Below are positions 8,747 to 17,747 of a DNA stretch of 64,000 nucleotides, one piece after another (the stretch's first letter is position 1; the number at the start of each line of letters is the position of its first letter). Below the pieces are notes generated by a model. It made no database searches and was not told the DNA's origin. It saw only the letters and a list, made by a program, of their open reading frames with translations. The position numbers were made by a program, and so were the translations under genes. Origin of the DNA: Natrinema salsiterrestre (lineage in GTDB: Archaea > Halobacteriota > Halobacteria > Halobacteriales > Natrialbaceae); the NCBI RefSeq assembly GCF_029502005.1, contig NZ_JAMQOT010000003.1, positions 1 to 64,000 of the forward strand, written 5' to 3'.

Positions 8747-10549
8747 GTGTGCGGAATCGTCGGCTACGTCGGCACAGCGGCGGGTGAAGACGCCGTCGAC
8801 GTCGTCCTCGACGGGCTGTCGTCGCTCGAGTATCGCGGCTACGACTCCGCCGGCCTGGCCGTCCCGACGCCGTCGATGACGGTCTCCAAGGCCGCCGGCG
8901 AGCTATCGGCCCTCGAGGGAATCGTCTCGCGCCGGGAGCTCGCGGGCGAAGCGACCGGGATCGGCCACACGCGCTGGAGCACGCACGGCGCGCCGTCCGA
9001 CGCCAACGCCCACCCCCACTGCGACGAGCGGGAACGGGTCGCGGTCGTTCACAACGGTATCATCGAGAACTACCAGCGGTTGCGCGACGATCTCGTCGAG
9101 AGCGGCGTCGCGTTCCGGAGCGAAACGGACACCGAAGTCGTCCCGCACCTGATCGGGCGCTACCTCGACCGCGGCGCGGGCCCCGAAGAGGCGTTTCGGC
9201 TGGCGATCGATCAGCTCGAGGGCAGTTACGCGATCGCAGCGGTCTTCGAGGGCTCGGAGACGGTGTACGCGGCGCGGCGGGATTCGCCGCTGGTCGTCGG
9301 CCTCGGAGAGACGGGCACGTATCTCGCGAGCGACGTCCCCGCGTTCGTCGAGCACACCGATCGGGTCTGCTACCTCGAGGACGGCGACTTCGCTCGGCTC
9401 TCTGCCGACGGCGTCGTGGTCACTGACGGCGAGGGACACCGCGTCGATCGGCCGACGGAAACGATCGCGTGGGACCCCGAAGACGCGGAGAAGAGCGGCT
9501 ACGACCACTACATGCTCAAGGAGATCCACGAGCAGCCGACCTCCCTGAGACAGTGTCTCCGCGGCCGGATCGACGAACTCGAGGGGACGGTCGATCTCGA
9601 GGAACTCGACGATCTCGACCACACGGGCCCGATCCAGTTCGTCGCCTGTGGCACTTCGTACCACGCGGCGATGTTCGGTGCGGAGCGGCTCCGAACGGCC
9701 GGCGTGAGCGCACAGGCGTTCCTCGCCAGCGAGTACGCGAGCGATCGCGTCCCCGTCGACGAGTCCACGCTCGTGATCGGCGTCACCCAGAGCGGCGAGA
9801 CCGCCGACACGCTTCGCGCCCTGCGCGAGGCCGACCGCGCCGGGGCGACGACGCTGGCAGTGACCAACACGGTCGGCAGTTCGGCCGCGCGCGAGTGCGA
9901 TCACGTGCTCTACATCAGGGCCGGCCCCGAGATCGGCGTCGCCGCGACGAAGACGTTCGCGAGCCAGCAACTCGCGCTCGCGCTGCTGGCGTTCGAACTC
10001 GGCGACGACCCGACGCGTGCGGAACTCGAGGCGCTTCGGGACATTCCCGGCCAGGTCCAGACGATCCTCGAGACGACGAACGCTCGATCGGTGGCCGAAG
10101 CGTTCGTCGACGCGGACGCCTACTTCTTCATCGGCCGAGGGTACCACTACCCGGTCGCGCTCGAGGGCGCGCTGAAGATGAAGGAGATCACCTACCGCCA
10201 CGCCGAGGGGTTCGCCGCCGGCGAGCTGAAACACGGCCCGCTCGCGCTCGTGACCGAGAACACGCCGGTGTTCGCGATCGTCACCGGCGACGGCGAGACC
10301 GCGCGGAAGACAATCGGGAACGTCAAGGAAGTCGAAGCGCGCGACGCCCCCGTCGTGACGATCACCGACGGTGAATCCGACGCGACGCGCTACGCGGATC
10401 ACGTCCTCGAGATCCCCGCGATCGACGACCTCGGGGCCTCCGTCCTCGCGAACGTTCAGCTCCAGCTGGTCGCCTACTGGGTCGCCAACCTGCTGGGCCG
10501 ATCGATCGACAAGCCGCGAAACCTCGCCAAGAGCGTGACTGTCGAATGA
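8747..10549 (+). CDS. glmS: Glutamine--fructose-6-phosphate aminotransferase GlmS
   Basis: 600 residues from a GTG that places the catalytic Cys at position 2 (MCGIVGYVG). The class II glutaminase domain (1-220) is followed by two SIS sugar isomerase domains (about 285-430 and 455-590), with CGTSYHA and TQSGETADT in the first, and the terminus PRNLAKSVTVE is diagnostic. It makes glucosamine-6-P, the entry to amino sugars, and is in an operon with the GlmU-like gene. It feeds the amino-sugar needs of the glycan genes further along. Confidence 0.96.
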   Translation: MCGIVGYVGTAAGEDAVDVVLDGLSSLEYRGYDSAGLAVPTPSMTVSKAAGELSALEGIVSRRELAGEATGIGHTRWSTHGAPSDANAHPHCDERERVAVVHNGIIENYQRLRDDLVESGVAFRSETDTEVVPHLIGRYLDRGAGPEEAFRLAIDQLEGSYAIAAVFEGSETVYAARRDSPLVVGLGETGTYLASDVPAFVEHTDRVCYLEDGDFARLSADGVVVTDGEGHRVDRPTETIAWDPEDAEKSGYDHYMLKEIHEQPTSLRQCLRGRIDELEGTVDLEELDDLDHTGPIQFVACGTSYHAAMFGAERLRTAGVSAQAFLASEYASDRVPVDESTLVIGVTQSGETADTLRALREADRAGATTLAVTNTVGSSAARECDHVLYIRAGPEIGVAATKTFASQQLALALLAFELGDDPTRAELEALRDIPGQVQTILETTNARSVAEAFVDADAYFFIGRGYHYPVALEGALKMKEITYRHAEGFAAGELKHGPLALVTENTPVFAIVTGDGETARKTIGNVKEVEARDAPVVTITDGESDATRYADHVLEIPAIDDLGASVLANVQLQLVAYWVANLLGRSIDKPRNLAKSVTVE

Positions 10550-10597
10550 CCGGTCCGTCGTCCCGTTGGAACACCCTACGATCGGTTCAAATCGCGC

Positions 10598-10606
10598 GTA
10601 TTTAAG
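10598..10606 (+). promoter_or_regulatory. TATA box for uppP
   Basis: GTATTTAAG centred about 30 nt before the GTG at 10632, with no Shine-Dalgarno between; the arrangement predicts a leaderless uppP transcript and supports that start. Confidence 0.55.
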
Positions 10607-10631
10607 TGGTCGTGCTCGTCCACTATCACCA

Positions 10632-11459
10632 GTGACCCGCGCGGAATTCGTCGTCGCGATACTGGCCGGAATCGTCCAGGGGATCGTCGAGTGGCTGCCC
10701 GTCTCGAGTCAGGGCAACCTGGCGCTGTTCCTGACGGCCGTCGGTACCGACCCCGCCGTTGCGGTCCAGCTGGCGCTGTTCTTGCAGGTCGGCACGACGC
10801 TCTCGGCGGCGGTCTACTTCCGCGACGACATTACCGCGGCCCTTCGCGCGGTGCCCGGCTGGCGACCCGCGAGCGCGTACACCGGCGAGAACGCGATCGC
10901 GTCGTACGTCGTCGTCGCCTCGACGATGACCGGCCTCGTGGGAATCCCACTGTACGTGTACGCGGTCGACCTCGCCGGGCGGCTCACCGGCGGCGTCTTC
11001 ATCGCGGCCATCGGCGTCCTGCTGGTCCTGACGGGGGTCCTCCAGCTCGCCTCCGAGTCGGTCTCGACGGCGTTTCGCGAGGCACCGACCCTGCTGGACT
11101 CGGTTCTGGTCGGTGCCGTGCAGGGCGTCGCGATCCTGCCCGGGATCTCCCGGTCGGGAGTGACGACGAGCGCATTGTTGTTTCGCAGCTACGATCCGCC
11201 GGCGGCGTTTCGGCTCTCGTTCCTGCTATCGATTCCGGCGAGTCTCGGTGCGGCCGCGCTCACCATCGCGGGTGCCGGTGGGCTTCCCGGGATCGAGCCG
11301 GCTCCTGCTACGGTTGCGCTGGGTTGCAGTGCAATCGTCGGCTACCTCACCATCGACGCCCTCATGCGCGTCGTCGATCGGGTCCCGTTCTGGGCCGTCT
11401 GTTTCGGGCTCGGCGGACTCGCAATCGTCGGCGGGGGAATCGTCTCCGTCGTCGTGTGA
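10632..11459 (+). CDS. uppP: Undecaprenyl-diphosphatase-type polyprenyl-PP phosphatase (UppP/BacA)
   Basis: 275-residue polytopic membrane protein with the two BacA signatures: EWLPVSSQGNL near residue 19 and LPGISRSGVT near residue 170. The enzyme dephosphorylates a C55-type or dolichyl pyrophosphate carrier released after glycan transfer. In archaea this would recycle the lipid used by glycosylation, fitting the large glycan loci in this window. The GTG start is preferred to the in-frame ATG at 10566 because of the TATA spacing. Confidence 0.9.
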   Translation: MTRAEFVVAILAGIVQGIVEWLPVSSQGNLALFLTAVGTDPAVAVQLALFLQVGTTLSAAVYFRDDITAALRAVPGWRPASAYTGENAIASYVVVASTMTGLVGIPLYVYAVDLAGRLTGGVFIAAIGVLLVLTGVLQLASESVSTAFREAPTLLDSVLVGAVQGVAILPGISRSGVTTSALLFRSYDPPAAFRLSFLLSIPASLGAAALTIAGAGGLPGIEPAPATVALGCSAIVGYLTIDALMRVVDRVPFWAVCFGLGGLAIVGGGIVSVVV

Positions 11460-11553
11460 TCAGTTGCGGCTGGCACTCCTTTCAGGATATCAGCTCCTAT
11501 TACGGTAGCACTTCTGGCAACCTATTTTACGAGTGGTGTTCCTCTCCCATCAT

Positions 11554-11706
11554 ATGGGCGTCTATGCCGACGAGGCAACCGAGTTCGCTCGCTCCCCTGA
11601 CGAGGACGACGAGCGGCCGCCGTTCGGTGAGCGACTCCGTGGGATGGCCTCGCAACTGGATATCGATTCCGTTGCTGAGGTTCGTGAACTCCGCGAAAAG
11701 ACATGA
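11554..11706 (+). CDS. VapB-like antitoxin, 50 aa
   Basis: Sequence MGVYADEATEFARSPDED continues to GERLRGMASQLDIDSVAEV and ends REKT. It is short, acidic and amphipathic, with its stop overlapping the next ATG (ATGA at 11703), as in toxin-antitoxin pairs. The identification rests on this layout and a remembered resemblance to haloarchaeal antitoxins next to PIN toxins. Confidence 0.45.
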   Translation: MGVYADEATEFARSPDEDDERPPFGERLRGMASQLDIDSVAEVRELREKT

Positions 11707-11830
11707 GGTTCTTCGTCGATACGATCGTTTACGACTGACCGATACCATCGACCGTGACTCAAGCGACGTTGTCAACGCGACCATATCGTTTCTCGAGGAG
11801 AACCGTCACGTAGGTATCGATCGCCACTAA
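11703..11830 (+). pseudogene. VapC-like PIN toxin remnant (truncated, frameshifted)
   Basis: The frame opens MRFFVDTIVYD, like the first strand and metal Asp of PIN-domain ribonucleases, then stops after 11 codons. A shifted frame continues with TDTIDRDSSDVVNATISFLE and ends at 11830. The rest of a PIN domain (about 130 residues) is absent, so the toxin is dead, leaving an orphan antitoxin. Confidence is limited by the short match. Confidence 0.4.
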
Positions 11831-12073
11831 GTTCTATATATAATAAGATTCTTTCTCTGAAACCTAATCACAGCCCTCTTACATTGTTTCTCGCCGTGAT
11901 CCAGGTGTCCATAATCGCCTCTATCCTCCGTAAGGTGTTCCTGGTCGCCGAGTCATCTGCCAGCCTCGACGTGGCTTGGAGATGTCTATCGCTACTACTG
12001 CAAACGCCCCCGGTTCACGTACAGTACAGCGGCGACGGCCGAGTCCACCGAGTCGAGTACCGATGGTGGGCTC

Positions 12074-12829
12074 GTGAATTATACGCCGTTCAAACTGGAC
12101 GAGCGAACACAGGATCTCACCAATATCAGGCGTGCGTGGCCCGGTACGGGTGCGATTGAGCGTTCGGATGGCACGATGGAAGCGTATCTTGAGATCGATC
12201 CCGGAAACATGGACTTCGCGATGTCCGGTGACTGGGCACAGATACAGCGTCTTGGGGAAGAATTCGCGAACAAAGAACTCGATTTCACTCTCACGTTCCA
12301 CGCGACGACTCGCCCGTTCCCGGTCGCAAAGCTGATCGATCGAATTGACGGACGGCTCGCCGACAGTGACGTGAAGCAGAATCCGGTTTTCAGGGAGTTA
12401 CTCGAGGAATATCGCGAGCAACGTCCTCGAGAGCTCGCGGGAACCCAGCAGATTCGATACTTCATCGGTGTTCAAGTCGATCCGTTCGAAGTCTACGACC
12501 GCTATCAGGACGAACAATCTCCTGCAGAGAAGCTCACCTCATTCCCGATGGTCGGCTTTCTCGTCAATCCGTTCGTGACTCGTCGGAACGATATGGCCGA
12601 CGCGGAGATCCGTGCGGCCATGTTCGAGAAACTCGAGAACCGATGTCGCATCCTCCAGACGGAGTTCGTCCAGAAGGTACCGGGGTGGTCGGCACATCGA
12701 CTCACGACGGTCGAACTGTTCGTCCTCTCGATGGACTTCTGGAACAGTGAGAAACATGAATACGACGACGGAGAGGATGCGATTCGCGATCATCCGACGA
12801 TCGATCACCAGCGGAGGGCCGATCAATGA
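12074..12829 (+). CDS. VirB4-partner protein of haloarchaeal conjugation-like module
   Basis: 251 residues from GTG (VNYTPFKLDERTQ). The frame stays open upstream to 11915 without an ATG or GTG, and that stretch (VYRYYCKRPRFTYS) looks like protein, so the true 5' end may be lost or use an unusual codon. The middle (AMSGDWAQIQRLGEEFANKELDF, QIRYFIGVQVDPFEVYDRY, VGFLVNPFVTRR) resembles the N-terminal accessory region of TraC/VirB4-type proteins. It overlaps the ATPase gene by ATGA at 12826, which suggests a complex at the membrane. Confidence 0.6.
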   Translation: MNYTPFKLDERTQDLTNIRRAWPGTGAIERSDGTMEAYLEIDPGNMDFAMSGDWAQIQRLGEEFANKELDFTLTFHATTRPFPVAKLIDRIDGRLADSDVKQNPVFRELLEEYREQRPRELAGTQQIRYFIGVQVDPFEVYDRYQDEQSPAEKLTSFPMVGFLVNPFVTRRNDMADAEIRAAMFEKLENRCRILQTEFVQKVPGWSAHRLTTVELFVLSMDFWNSEKHEYDDGEDAIRDHPTIDHQRRADQ

Positions 12830-14955
12830 TCTCGATGCGTATGCTTTCGATCGTCGATCAACTGCAGGGTTCGCTTCCTGATTCGGGGACCCAGGCCGGA
12901 CTTGCGTTCTATATTGGAGCAACGGCACTGGTCACGCTTCTTGTAGCGATTGCATGGGACTACTGGCGAGCGGAGGACGTTGCGGAGGTCGAACTCGCGG
13001 ATCTCCTCGAGGAGACGACCCTGAACGATGGAAGTGAGGAAGGTGAGGTCCTCGACGAAATCGCGGAGCAGCACCAGCACGTTATCGCACCCGCAGCGAT
13101 CGAGTGGGATACGCGGACCGCTCGTGTTGGCGATCAGTGGACATCAACGCTCTACATCGCCGATTATCCCGACTATCCGAAGGATGGCTATCTGACCGAC
13201 CTCTTCGAGCTTACGGATATCGAGTTCGATCTGACGGTTCACGTCACACCGAAGAGCCAACAGCAAGCTCGAGACGAACTCCAGCGAGTTGCGGACGATC
13301 TTCAGGCCGATGCAGATCTCGAGCGCACTGTCCGTGGCAGCTATCTCCAAGAGCGAGCCAACGAGGCGCTGTCGACGTACAAAAGCGTCGAGAACGGGAG
13401 CCGCGTGTTCGATCAGGGGATGTTCATTACGGTGCGTGCGGATTCTCGTGAGGAGTTGCGCGAGGACGTTCGCGTCATTCGCAGTCGGCTTCGTGAACAA
13501 CCAGCCGGGCTCTCGCCGAAGACGGCGATTTGTAAGCAGGATCTGGCAATTCAGGCTGCAGCCCCGATTGGCGCAAATCCGTTCGGTCGGGAGGCCACTG
13601 CGTTGGGTGGGGCGATTGGTGCACTGCTTGCCTCGCCGCACAACGCGACGATTCTCGAGGACGGTGGCGTCGAATTCGGCGCTCACTGGAAGAATCAGAG
13701 CCCGGTCGCGATCGACCCGTTCGCTCGAGAGAACGGCTATGCGATGTTCACGATCGGCGATCCGGGATCTGGCAAATCGTTCGGCTCGAAACAGAACTTC
13801 ATTCGGTCGATCGAGCAAAGCGAGGACCGAATCGGGATCATTCTCGAGCCGCTGAACAACTGGGCCGGTGTCGCCGAAGCACTCGGTGGTGAACGGGTTA
13901 CGATCGGCGGGGATATGGGACTGAATCCGCTCGAGATCAAACCCACGCCCGAACGCGTCCAGCAGGCAATGGGTGAGGACGCGAGTCCGTACCGGGAAAA
14001 GCTCGATAGCGTGATGAGCTTCCTGTCGAATTACTTCGCGCTCCGTGGGATTTCACTTGGGGATCGGCGTACCACGTTGGAGACGGCGATCGAGAAGGCA
14101 TACGGCAGGAATGGCATCACCGACGATATCGCGACTCACCACAAGGAGAGTCCGACGATGCGAGACGTCCTCGATATCCTTGAGGAGATGGTCGAGACGC
14201 CGACCGAATACGTCGTCCGGACGGACGAAGAGGCGACGAAGATTCGAGATGATGCGACGTGGCTTATCGACCAGTTACGGCCGTTCGCAGAAGACGGTCG
14301 CTACGAGAACCTGGGTCGTGAGACGGCGTTCGATATTCGCGACGAGAAGGTGATTTATCTCGACCTCGCCCAGCAAGAGGGGAGTCTCGGTGGGAGTACG
14401 AGTTTGATTATGCAACTGCTGATCTCGCTGGTCTACGAGCGCGCAAAAGAGACGGACAAAGAGGTCGTCTTCGTCATCGACGAGGCTCGCTACATCATGC
14501 AGGATGCAGCGAGTCTCGAGTACCTTGAGATCGTCTTTCGGCACCACCGTCATCACGACCTCTCGATTCGACTTGTGACGCAGACCGTCGACGAGTTCTT
14601 CCAGCATCCAGAATCAGAGGCGATTATCGATCAATGTGCGATCAAACAGTTTCATCATCTCGATGGCATGGATTGCGAGTGGGCCGACGAGTTCGGACTC
14701 AATTCCGCACAGATGCGGTTCATCCAAGAGGCTGTGCCTGGCAATGACCGAACGGGCTATTCTGAAGCGCTCGTCGGCGTCGACGGTGAGTGGCGTGGAA
14801 TCGAAGTCCGAGCGATGGAAGACGAGACGGCAGTGATCGACTTCGAACCCAAGTCACAGTCTCGGTCGGAGTTGCCCGGCCAGTCTGAGGATAGTGGTGA
14901 TGTTTCTGACCGCACGACGGGTGGCGGTCAGCGTTCCCTCGGGCACTCTGACTGA
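12826..14955 (+). CDS. VirB4/TraC-type transfer ATPase
   Basis: 709 residues. One membrane segment lies near 25-45; the following 250 residues are acidic and helical, and then comes a RecA-like motor with Walker A GDPGSGKSFGSK (about residue 313) and Walker B VVFVIDEARYIMQ (about residue 547). Sensor-like LVTQTVDEFF follows. The FtsK-HerA/VirB4 fold drives conjugative DNA transfer or pilus assembly, and haloarchaeal plasmids and integrated elements encode such proteins. No relaxase, coupling protein or pilin is visible nearby, so the module looks incomplete. Confidence 0.8.
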   Translation: MISMRMLSIVDQLQGSLPDSGTQAGLAFYIGATALVTLLVAIAWDYWRAEDVAEVELADLLEETTLNDGSEEGEVLDEIAEQHQHVIAPAAIEWDTRTARVGDQWTSTLYIADYPDYPKDGYLTDLFELTDIEFDLTVHVTPKSQQQARDELQRVADDLQADADLERTVRGSYLQERANEALSTYKSVENGSRVFDQGMFITVRADSREELREDVRVIRSRLREQPAGLSPKTAICKQDLAIQAAAPIGANPFGREATALGGAIGALLASPHNATILEDGGVEFGAHWKNQSPVAIDPFARENGYAMFTIGDPGSGKSFGSKQNFIRSIEQSEDRIGIILEPLNNWAGVAEALGGERVTIGGDMGLNPLEIKPTPERVQQAMGEDASPYREKLDSVMSFLSNYFALRGISLGDRRTTLETAIEKAYGRNGITDDIATHHKESPTMRDVLDILEEMVETPTEYVVRTDEEATKIRDDATWLIDQLRPFAEDGRYENLGRETAFDIRDEKVIYLDLAQQEGSLGGSTSLIMQLLISLVYERAKETDKEVVFVIDEARYIMQDAASLEYLEIVFRHHRHHDLSIRLVTQTVDEFFQHPESEAIIDQCAIKQFHHLDGMDCEWADEFGLNSAQMRFIQEAVPGNDRTGYSEALVGVDGEWRGIEVRAMEDETAVIDFEPKSQSRSELPGQSEDSGDVSDRTTGGGQRSLGHSD

Positions 14956-14960
14956 GAGCT

Positions 14961-16178
14961 ATGAATGACGAAATAACTGTCCCGGAGAGGCTGCGTACTC
15001 GAGACCAGTGGATATGCTGGAAGGAAACCAAGCGCAACGGCGAGACGACCAAGATCCCGATCGATCCACAGACAGCGGGGTTCGCATCGACAACGGATGA
15101 AGGAACGTGGAGCAATTTCGAGAGCGCTCTCGAGTGTGTGGAGTCGGGTTCGACGCCAGTCGATGGACTCGGGTTCGTGTTCACGAAGTCTGATTCGCTT
15201 GTCGGAGTGGACCTGGACGACTGTCGTGACCCGGACACTGGACGGCCAACGGAGCAAGCAAAGACGATAGTCGGTCAGTTAGACTCGTATACGGAAGTCT
15301 CGCCATCAGGGACTGGCTATCACGTTCTGGTACGTGGTGAGCTTCCCGAGGGTCGTAATCGATGTGGCCACGTCGAGATGTACGACCACGCCCGATATTT
15401 TACTGTTACCGGCGATCTCGTCTCGGGAACACCAACGCAAATCGAGTATCGGCAACGCGAACTCGAAGAGGTTCATGCGACGTACGTTCGTGAGAGCGAT
15501 GACGGCGTTCCTGAGGATTCTACGCCGGAGTCAGGTTCGTCACTTTCCCTCTCGGACGACGAATTACTCGAGAAAGCACGAAACGCGTCAAATGGCGATA
15601 AATTCGACCGTCTCTGGAACGGGTCGACTGTTGGCTATACGAGTCAGTCGGAGGCGGATATGGCGTTGTATTGTTTGCTCGCGTTCTGGACAGGTGGCCA
15701 TGCCGTCCAGATAGATCGATTGTTTCGGCGATCCAAATTGGACCGTCCGAAATGGGGAGAGGTACACTATGCGGATGGGTCGACGTATGGTGAGAAGACG
15801 ATCGCTCGAGCGATTGAGCACACCTCCGAGTTCTACGAGCCATCCGAACCGAGACAGAGTGAAGTAACGGCTCCAAGTGTAGAGTTCTCGCGAGATCGTG
15901 AGCAGATCTATCTCGAAGAGCGGGGTTCGCTGCTTCGAAAACAGACGATGGCCCTCGAGACACAACTGGCCGAAAAGACCGCGCGTATCGAACGGCTCGA
16001 GCGCCGTCTCGAGACATATGAAGGTCGATCTCCGATTCGAGAGCAGACGTCTGATCCCTCGAGAGAGAGAGAGAGACGCGGCAGAAATCTTTTCTTCGGC
16101 GGTTATGGGGTGTTTTCGGATGATTGCAGAGGAAGCGGGGTGATAAGTAAAACCTTATTTTACTTGCACCCATGGTAG
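14961..16178 (+). CDS. Primase-like plasmid replication protein, C-terminus frame-altered
   Basis: 405 residues. The N-terminal half has the primase-polymerase-like pattern WICWKET, KIPIDPQT, DGLGFVFT, GVDLDDC, SPSGTGYH and ARYFTVTGD. A helical domain (about 200-280) with ALYCLLAFWTGG resembles the helix bundle of NrS-1-type primases; a coiled coil occupies about 310-350. It starts 5 bp after the VirB4 gene. The last 35 residues follow a GA repeat and look out of frame: the frame two bases back ends more naturally in KSFLRRLWGVFG at about 16123. Confidence 0.65.
   Translation: MNDEITVPERLRTRDQWICWKETKRNGETTKIPIDPQTAGFASTTDEGTWSNFESALECVESGSTPVDGLGFVFTKSDSLVGVDLDDCRDPDTGRPTEQAKTIVGQLDSYTEVSPSGTGYHVLVRGELPEGRNRCGHVEMYDHARYFTVTGDLVSGTPTQIEYRQRELEEVHATYVRESDDGVPEDSTPESGSSLSLSDDELLEKARNASNGDKFDRLWNGSTVGYTSQSEADMALYCLLAFWTGGHAVQIDRLFRRSKLDRPKWGEVHYADGSTYGEKTIARAIEHTSEFYEPSEPRQSEVTAPSVEFSRDREQIYLEERGSLLRKQTMALETQLAEKTARIERLERRLETYEGRSPIREQTSDPSRERERRGRNLFFGGYGVFSDDCRGSGVISKTLFYLHPW
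16061..16076 (+). repeat. (GA)8 dinucleotide tract inside the primase-like gene
   Basis: Eight GA units. Loss of one unit would switch the downstream frame from the present tail to one ending KSFLRRLWGVFG. Such tracts are prone to slippage, so this may be a mutated or phase-variable end. Confidence 0.8.
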
Positions 16179-16186
16179 TGTAACAC

Positions 16187-16369
16187 ATGACAACAGTACT
16201 CGAGCACGTTCGACGGCGTTACGAAACGACGGACAAGAAGTGTCCAGACTATGGGTATGTGGACGAGGAAGGTAATTGGGTGAGCCAGACGGCCCGCAGG
16301 AAGCTCGTGTATCGGCACGTCTGTCCCAGCTGCGATGCGACTGGAGAGCAGACGTTCAATCTGAAGTAA
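16187..16369 (+). CDS. Small zinc-finger protein, HVO_0649-like, with a lost Cys
   Basis: 60 residues. The pattern resembles the two-knuckle HVO_0649 family: the second knuckle CPSCDATG is present, but the first reads CPDYGYVD where CPxCG is expected, so the first site has lost its second cysteine. The middle KLVYRHVCPSC is typical. It may be destabilised or bind no zinc. It lies directly downstream of the primase-like gene in the integrated-element debris. Confidence 0.7.
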   Translation: MTTVLEHVRRRYETTDKKCPDYGYVDEEGNWVSQTARRKLVYRHVCPSCDATGEQTFNLK

Positions 16370-16506
16370 TGAATTGATCGCAGTGGTAGTCGACGAATAC
16401 CCACCCAGACGGGGTTTCTGCTCGAGTAGCATTTTCGTCGCGCTAGGCAGCAAGGAGCGTGATACACGCCGAAATATACAGGACGAGTCTCCTCCTTATT
16501 GCCAGT

Positions 16507-16785
16507 ATGTCACCGACTGTGGATGACCTTCGGAACGAGATTCGGCTGGCCGTGAGTAGATACGGAACGTCAGGAATCCACCGCCTTTACCAAAGAAGCT
16601 CTCGCTGCAATCTGTGACGCCGTGGACTACGAGATTGAGCCAAACCGTCTTCCTCCCAAGTCACAGATGCGGGCAGGGATTCTCTGGAAGATAGGCGTGC
16701 TATATGAAGATAATCAGATAACACAGAGGGTCCTTTCCGCAAGAACGAGCTCAAATCTGTCGCGGATTCACTTCAGAGCGAGTAG
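16507..16785 (+). pseudogene. Degenerate small haloarchaeal gene, several frameshifts
   Basis: Three frames must be joined to read one protein of about 92 residues: MSPTVDDLRNEIRLAVSRYG, then FTKEALAAICDAVDYEIEPN through QMRAGILWKIGVLYED, then FRKNELKSVADSLQSE and a stop at 16783. The pieces together look like one helical acidic haloarchaeal protein of unknown function. At least two indels make it a pseudogene. It sits between the zinc-finger gene and the IS6 copy. Confidence 0.6.
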
Positions 16786-16980
16786 TGATCGTCTTTCTCT
16801 TGGATATTCTGGCAATCTGATTAGTGGGCGTAATAGGGCTGAATCAGCTACTTGTCACGGTGACAGACAAGAGAAGGAGCAGTGACACGTTCAGTGCGAC
16901 GAGATGTGGGGGGCCGTATCTGTGAGGTTAGTTCGGGTACGTAACTCTGTGGAGATCATGAATGTCGTGACGACACCGAG

Positions 16981-17676
16981 GGTGCTGTTTCGTTAAGCGT
17001 GAAAAGTGAGGCGGCACGATTTTGTGGTGCTCTATGCCAAAAACCGACCGCTTCAGTGGGTCTAACGACTGGGCCGATTTGAGATTTGTGGAGCGAGAGC
17101 GGAGACCACGTCAGCTGATGGAGCTCGGTATTCGACTCCATCTTGCTGGACTACCGCTTTCGAATACTGTTTGACAATTGGAGAAGCTTGGTGTCAAACG
17201 CAGTCGGAAGGCAGTTCACGTTCGGGTTCACAAGTGTTATCTACAGCCGGCAGTCGATGAGAATCTGAATCACGTCACGCTCGACGAGACAGTGATTCAG
17301 CTTGATCAACATCGCTATTGGCTGTACACTGCTGTTGATCCGCAAACGAACAAAACCCTCCATATACGGCTCTACTCGACCACTACAACCGCTTTGGTAG
17401 AACGGTTCTTGCAGGAACTCACTGAGAAACATGACCTAGACGATGCCGTGTTTCTCGTCGATTCAGATCCATGGCTCAAAGCTGCACTCCATCACCGTGG
17501 CTCCGATTTCGATATGAAAAACATGGAACCCGGAATGCCGCCGAATATCTATTCAAAGAGATAAAATGGCGCACTACTCAGTTTAGAAATTATTTCAGAA
17601 ACGCCGATCCAGCAACCGCTGAACCATGGTTGCAGAGCTCTGCATACTGCTGGAACCAGCTAATCTGAACAATGTC
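16981..17676 (+). mobile_element. IS6-family element, decayed copy
   Basis: 696 bp between ends GGTGCTGTTTCGTTAAG (16981) and the complement of GACATTGTTCAGATTAG (17660-17676). The outer bases of the two ends correspond (G-TGTT core) and resemble the ends of the element at 23862. No matching target duplication flanks it, so it may have recombined with another copy after insertion. The first 60 nt match the inverted element end at 1-127. Confidence 0.8.
17034..17668 (+). pseudogene. IS6-family transposase, nonsense plus frameshift
   Basis: The frame starts MPKTDRFSGSNDWADLRF and stops at a TGA near 17173, where homologues read on (SNTV then QLEKLG). The same frame continues with HVTLDETVIQLDQ and VFLVDSDPWLKAAL, carrying two of the DDE acidic residues, then shifts by one near 17500 to RFRYEKHGTRNAAEYLFKEI and ends SAYCWNQLI. 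Both lesions inactivate it. Confidence 0.88.
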
Positions 17677-17747
17677 GTATAAAATAGAGATATATTTTAC
17701 ATGTTCCTGAAAATTAAGATACAGGTCGGCTCTATACGGCGACGCTT

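Noticed and set aside
8903-10402. Minus-strand open frame of 499 codons over glmS
   Set aside because: Antisense of an unmistakable glmS gene; composition is unlike halophile proteins.
11884-12159. 91-codon frame before the VirB4 partner gene
   Set aside because: Overlaps a better frame carrying protein-like sequence; no promoter or family.
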